Assembly (NCBI GenBank): GCA_024697885.1
Contig: JAILSA010000023.1
Coordinates: forward strand, 1 to 8,629
Direction: 5' to 3'
Length of the DNA: 8,629 bases
Origin: Eubacterium sp.
GTDB taxonomy: Bacteria > Bacillota > Clostridia > Lachnospirales > Lachnospiraceae
Below the pieces are notes generated by a model. The model saw only the letters and a list, made by a program, of their open reading frames with translations. It was not told the origin of the DNA and did not search any database. The position numbers and the translations under genes were made by a program. Every line of letters begins with the position of its first letter. Position 1 is the stretch's first letter. Shown piece by piece: positions 6,559 to 8,629 of the stretch.

Positions 6559-7473
6559 ATGAAGGTATTTGTGACTGGAATCTCTGGCCAGCTTGGCCAC
6601 GATGTCATGGAGGAATTGAATAAAAGGTCCATTCAGGCGGTGGGTTCGGATTTACAGGAGGGCATCTGCCTTGACTTAACCCAGGCCCAACAGGTGGAAA
6701 ATGTTTTGTCCCAGGAAAAACCGGATGTCATTGTCCACTGCGCCGCATGGACTGCTGTGGATGCAGCAGAGGATGAGGAAAATCAGGCCAAGGTCTATGC
6801 CGTCAATGTGGGAGCCACTGAAAATCTGGCCCGCATGGCCAAAAAACTGGATGCCAAAATGGTTTATCTCTCCACGGACTATGTTTTTGACGGTCAGGGC
6901 AAGGAGCCCTGGAAGGCAGATTGCCAGACCTACGCCCCTCTCAACTATTATGGTAAAACCAAGTACCTGGGGGAGGAAATGGTCCGCAAGTATTTGGAAA
7001 AATATTTTATTGTCCGCATCGCCTGGGTCTTTGGCGTCAACGGCAACAATTTTATCAAGACCATGTTGCGAGTGGGAGAAAACCACGACTTGCTGACGGT
7101 GGTGGATGACCAGATCGGCACACCGACCTACACCTACGACCTGGCAAGACTTCTGGTGGACATGCTGGAGTCTGACAAGTACGGTTGCTACCATGCCACC
7201 AACGAGGGCGGTTTTATCAGCTGGTACGAATTTGCCAGAGAGATTTTTGACCAGGCAGCAGCCCTGGGAAATTCGGCCTACGACAGTGACCACTTGACCC
7301 TCAAGCCGGTAACCACTGAGGAGTACGGTGTCTCCAAGGCAAGGAGACCTTTTAACTCTCGCCTGGACAAGTCGAAGTTAGTTGAAAATGGATTTGAGCC
7401 CCTGCCTGACTGGCGGGACGCCCTTTCTAGATATTTAACTCAGTTGGAGAAATCCCCCACCTCTAAGCGTTAG
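6559..7473 (+). CDS. rfbD: dTDP-4-dehydrorhamnose reductase (RmlD)
   Basis: This is the last step of the pathway: NAD(P)H reduction of dTDP-4-keto-L-rhamnose to dTDP-L-rhamnose. The protein has 304 residues. The cofactor loop is Gly-Ile-Ser-Gly-Gln-Leu-Gly (7-13). The catalytic triad fits T106 in Ser-Thr-Asp-Tyr-Val-Phe-Asp-Gly (105-112) with Y131 and K135 (Tyr-x3-Lys). Asp-Asp-Gln-Ile-Gly-Thr-Pro-Thr (183-190) and Arg-Pro-x-Asn-Ser-x-Leu-Asp (263-270) are also family motifs. The ribosome site AGGAAGG (6545-6551) overlaps the rfbB stop. The family usually ends soon after the Trp-x-Asp-Ala-Leu-x-Arg-Tyr-Leu helix (285-293). Here about 11 more residues follow, and the last seven or so (Ser-Pro-Thr-Ser-Lys-Arg and the codon before) are encoded by the left arm and loop of a GC-rich hairpin. 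The reading frame stops inside its loop, so the natural C-terminus may have been altered without harm to the enzyme. Confidence 0.96.
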   Translation: MKVFVTGISGQLGHDVMEELNKRSIQAVGSDLQEGICLDLTQAQQVENVLSQEKPDVIVHCAAWTAVDAAEDEENQAKVYAVNVGATENLARMAKKLDAKMVYLSTDYVFDGQGKEPWKADCQTYAPLNYYGKTKYLGEEMVRKYLEKYFIVRIAWVFGVNGNNFIKTMLRVGENHDLLTVVDDQIGTPTYTYDLARLLVDMLESDKYGCYHATNEGGFISWYEFAREIFDQAAALGNSAYDSDHLTLKPVTTEEYGVSKARRPFNSRLDKSKLVENGFEPLPDWRDALSRYLTQLEKSPTSKR

Positions 7474-7485
7474 CGTAGGTGGGGG
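7454..7485. repeat. GC-rich hairpin spanning the end of rfbD; possible mobile-element-end-like or REP-like repeat
   Basis: CCCCCACCT (7454-7462) pairs perfectly with AGGTGGGGG (7477-7485). Inside, CTAA (7463-7466) pairs with TTAG (7470-7473) around GCG, leaving CGT unpaired. The rfbD stop codon is the TAG at 7471-7473. There is no T-run after the stem (TTATGACA follows), so it is not a standard intrinsic terminator. Its shape, CCCCCACCT...AGGTGGGGG followed by TTATGA, reminds me of the subterminal hairpins at the ends of IS200/IS605-type elements, but no transposase gene is nearby and this is only resemblance. It may alternatively be an mRNA-stabilising or processing element between rfbD and rfbC. 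Confidence 0.6.
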
Positions 7486-7529
7486 TTATGACAAACTAAC
7501 ATGAAATAATGAAATAGAGGTAGAAAAAA

Positions 7530-8132
7530 ATGGGACAGATTAAAGTTGAGAAAAATATGAATGGAATCCAGGGCCTTTGCGTCATCGAGCCAGCCGTCCA
7601 CGGCGACAAGCGCGGCTACTTTATGGAGACCTATAATTTTAATGATATGAAGGAAGAGGGTCTGGACATGGTTTTCGTTCAGGATAACCAGTCCATGTCC
7701 GTCAAGGGAGTGCTTCGCGGCCTCCACTTCCAGAAGGAGTTTCCACAGGGCAAGTTGGTCCGGGTCATCAAGGGCCAGGTCTTTGATGTGGCAGTGGACC
7801 TTCGTTCCGGCTCCGAAACTTTCGGCAAGTGGTACGGCCTTGTCTTGTCCGAGGAAAATAAAAAGCAGTTCTATATTCCAGAGGGCTTTGCCCACGGATT
7901 TTTGGTTCTCAGCCAGGAGGCAGAGTTTTGCTACAAGTGCACTGACTTCTATCATCCGGGAGATGAGGGCGGCCTGGCTTGGAATGACCCAGACATTGGA
8001 ATTGAGTGGCCACAGGTGAAGGGCCAGTACCAGGGAAGCGCCAGCGCTGAGGGCTACTGCATGGAAGATGGCACAGCCTTGAACCTGAGTGACAAGGACC
8101 AGGCATGGTCGGGGATAAAGGAGTTTAGATAA
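7530..8132 (+). CDS. rfbC: dTDP-4-dehydrorhamnose 3,5-epimerase (RmlC)
   Basis: This is step three of the pathway: double epimerisation of dTDP-4-keto-6-deoxyglucose to dTDP-4-keto-L-rhamnose. It is a 200-residue cupin; RmlC proteins are usually 180-200. The catalytic His is H66 in Val-Leu-Arg-Gly-Leu-His-Phe-Gln (61-68). Other family motifs are Lys-Leu-Val-Arg-Val-Ile-Lys-Gly-x-Val-Phe-Asp-Val-Ala-Val-Asp (75-90), Ile-Pro-Glu-Gly-Phe-Ala-His-Gly-Phe (116-124), Tyr-Lys-Cys-Thr-Asp-Phe-Tyr (135-141, the last Tyr at the position of the family's active-site Tyr) and Trp-Asn-Asp-Pro-x-Ile-Gly-Ile-x-Trp-Pro (151-161). The ATG at 7530 has only a modest AGAGG (7516-7520). A gap of 56 bases and the hairpin separate it from rfbD, and I see no convincing promoter in the gap, so it is probably co-transcribed with rfbABD. 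Confidence 0.96.
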   Translation: MGQIKVEKNMNGIQGLCVIEPAVHGDKRGYFMETYNFNDMKEEGLDMVFVQDNQSMSVKGVLRGLHFQKEFPQGKLVRVIKGQVFDVAVDLRSGSETFGKWYGLVLSEENKKQFYIPEGFAHGFLVLSQEAEFCYKCTDFYHPGDEGGLAWNDPDIGIEWPQVKGQYQGSASAEGYCMEDGTALNLSDKDQAWSGIKEFR

Positions 8133-8148
8133 AAAAACCAAAACCCTA

Positions 8149-8176
8149 TTGACAAAATCGCCACAGAGGTTATAAT
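8149..8176 (+). promoter_or_regulatory. Sigma-A-type promoter of the MarR gene
   Basis: A perfect TTGACA (8149-8154) and a perfect TATAAT (8171-8176) are separated by 16 bp. Transcription should begin around 8182-8184, inside the first palindrome, leaving a leader of about 60 bases before the ATG at 8246. Confidence 0.88.
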
Positions 8177-8177
8177 A

Positions 8178-8206
8178 ATTAGCATGCTAATGATTAGCAT
8201 GCTAAT
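8178..8206. promoter_or_regulatory. Tandem palindromic MarR/SlyA-like operators
   Basis: The perfect 14-bp palindrome ATTAGCATGCTAAT occurs twice (8178-8191 and 8193-8206) with one base between, a 15-bp period. It starts one base after the -10 box and covers the expected transcription start. The core TTAGCATGCTAA differs at one position from the known SlyA consensus TTAGCAAGCTAA, and SlyA is a MarR-family protein. Binding of the downstream MarR protein here would block its own promoter, the usual autoregulation for this family. Confidence 0.85.
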
Positions 8207-8213
8207 TTTTTTT
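8178..8213 (+). terminator. Possible intrinsic terminator formed by the operator repeats
   Basis: In RNA the two palindromes can pair with each other to form a 12-bp stem with a 5-base loop, directly followed by eight U (8206-8213). This could end read-through from rfbC, and possibly attenuate the MarR transcript itself. The stem is AT-rich, each repeat can also fold alone, and the DNA operator role is better supported, so this is a secondary reading. No other terminator is visible after rfbC. Confidence 0.4.
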
Positions 8214-8245
8214 AAACCAAACCAAGAAGATAGAAAGGAGAGTAT

Positions 8246-8629
8246 ATGACGGATCGTGAACTAACTCATCAGTTTATCGTAACTAGTCAAAAGCATCGCA
8301 AGACCCTAGATGCCAGTCTAGACGAGACGGGAATGCACCGAGGACAGCACCGGGTGCTCATGACCCTTTCTTGCAAAGATATACATACGCAGGTGGAATT
8401 GGCCAAGGAGTTAGAAGTGGCGCCGGCCACCATAGCTGTTTCCCTCAAAGGCTTGGAGAAGGATGGCTATGTGGAGCGCGGGGCCAAGGAAGGAGACAAC
8501 CGGGCCAAGCAGGTTTTTTTGACAGACAAGGGTCGAAAGCTGGTGGAAGGAAGCAAGAAATTTTTCGAGACACTCGACCAGCAGATGTATCTGGATTTTA
8601 GCCAGGAAGAGAAGGATTTGTTCCAAGGC
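8246..8629 (+). CDS. MarR-family transcriptional regulator, 3' end cut by the window
   Basis: The frame is open from the ATG at 8246 to the window end, giving 128 residues; MarR proteins are about 140-150, so only the last dimerisation helix should be missing. AAGGAG (8235-8240) lies 5 bases before the start. The winged helix is clear: Arg-Gly-Gln-His-Arg-Val-Leu (32-38), Gln-Val-Glu-Leu-Ala-Lys-Glu-Leu-Glu-Val (49-58), recognition helix Pro-Ala-Thr-Ile-Ala-Val-Ser-Leu-Lys-Gly-Leu-Glu-Lys-Asp-Gly (60-74), and wing with Asp-Asn-Arg (84-86) before Val-Phe-Leu-Thr-Asp-Lys-Gly-Arg (90-97). MarR proteins are usually ligand-released repressors, often of exporters. The palindromes at the promoter suggest autorepression. 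Its other targets probably lie downstream, outside the window. Nothing ties it to the rhamnose genes except position. Confidence 0.93.
   Translation, partial: MTDRELTHQFIVTSQKHRKTLDASLDETGMHRGQHRVLMTLSCKDIHTQVELAKELEVAPATIAVSLKGLEKDGYVERGAKEGDNRAKQVFLTDKGRKLVEGSKKFFETLDQQMYLDFSQEEKDLFQG

Noticed and set aside
7486..7525. Separate promoter for rfbC in the gap after the hairpin
   Set aside because: ATGACA is a weak -35-like match, but the base window for a -10 box offers only GAAATA, right against the ribosome site.
7470..8141. Open frame of 223 codons on the minus strand opposite rfbC
   Set aside because: The sense strand encodes a complete RmlC cupin; the reverse frame has no family features and no plausible ribosome site.
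8371..8601. Small plus-strand frame of 76 codons inside the MarR gene
   Set aside because: The frame starting at 8246 gives a clear MarR winged helix through the same bases; the small frame is an out-of-phase shadow.

Overview
The window looks like chromosomal DNA of a Gram-positive anaerobe of the Bacillota (class Clostridia, most like Lachnospiraceae). The evidence is strong AGGAGG-type ribosome sites, tightly packed same-strand genes, TTGACA/TATAAT promoters, and protein families (MATE, Maf/DUF115, MerR-methyltransferase fusion, MarR) with sequence styles typical of that group. The taxonomic call is inference from sequence style, not a search. All nine genes are on the + strand. The first and last are cut by the window edges, and no stretch longer than about 115 bases lacks a gene.

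Region 1 (3-4532) is a four-gene block with overlaps or gaps of at most 14 bases: the 3' part of a MATE-family membrane transporter, a Maf/DUF115 'motility associated factor' protein (putative flagellin glycosyltransferase), a CMP-nonulosonate (CMP-sialic/legionaminic/pseudaminic-type) synthetase, and a MerR-type regulator fused to a class I SAM-dependent methyltransferase. The middle pair fits activation of a sialic-acid-like sugar and its transfer to flagellin.

Region 2 (4521-4571) is a compact control site: phased A-tracts, a -35 and a perfect TATAAT -10 separated by 19 bp, and a perfect 8-bp inverted repeat in the spacer. This is the classic architecture of a MerR-family-activated promoter. 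It sits directly behind the MerR-methyltransferase gene and directly before region 3, so that protein is the obvious candidate regulator of the dTDP-rhamnose genes.

Region 3 (4627-8132) is the complete dTDP-L-rhamnose pathway in the order rfbA-rfbB-rfbD-rfbC (rmlABDC). It converts glucose-1-phosphate and dTTP to dTDP-L-rhamnose for a surface polysaccharide or a glycoprotein glycan. A strong GC-rich hairpin (7454-7485) is embedded in the last codons and stop of rfbD, just before rfbC.

Region 4 (8133-8629) holds a consensus sigma-A-type promoter, two tandem 14-bp palindromes (SlyA/MarR-like operators) followed by eight Ts, and the start of a MarR-family regulator that runs off the window. This is probably an autoregulated unit whose target genes lie beyond the window.

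The point most worth a second look is the pairing of a MerR-methyltransferase fusion with an adjacent 19-bp-spacer promoter that would place rhamnose synthesis under its control, next to flagellin-glycosylation-type genes.
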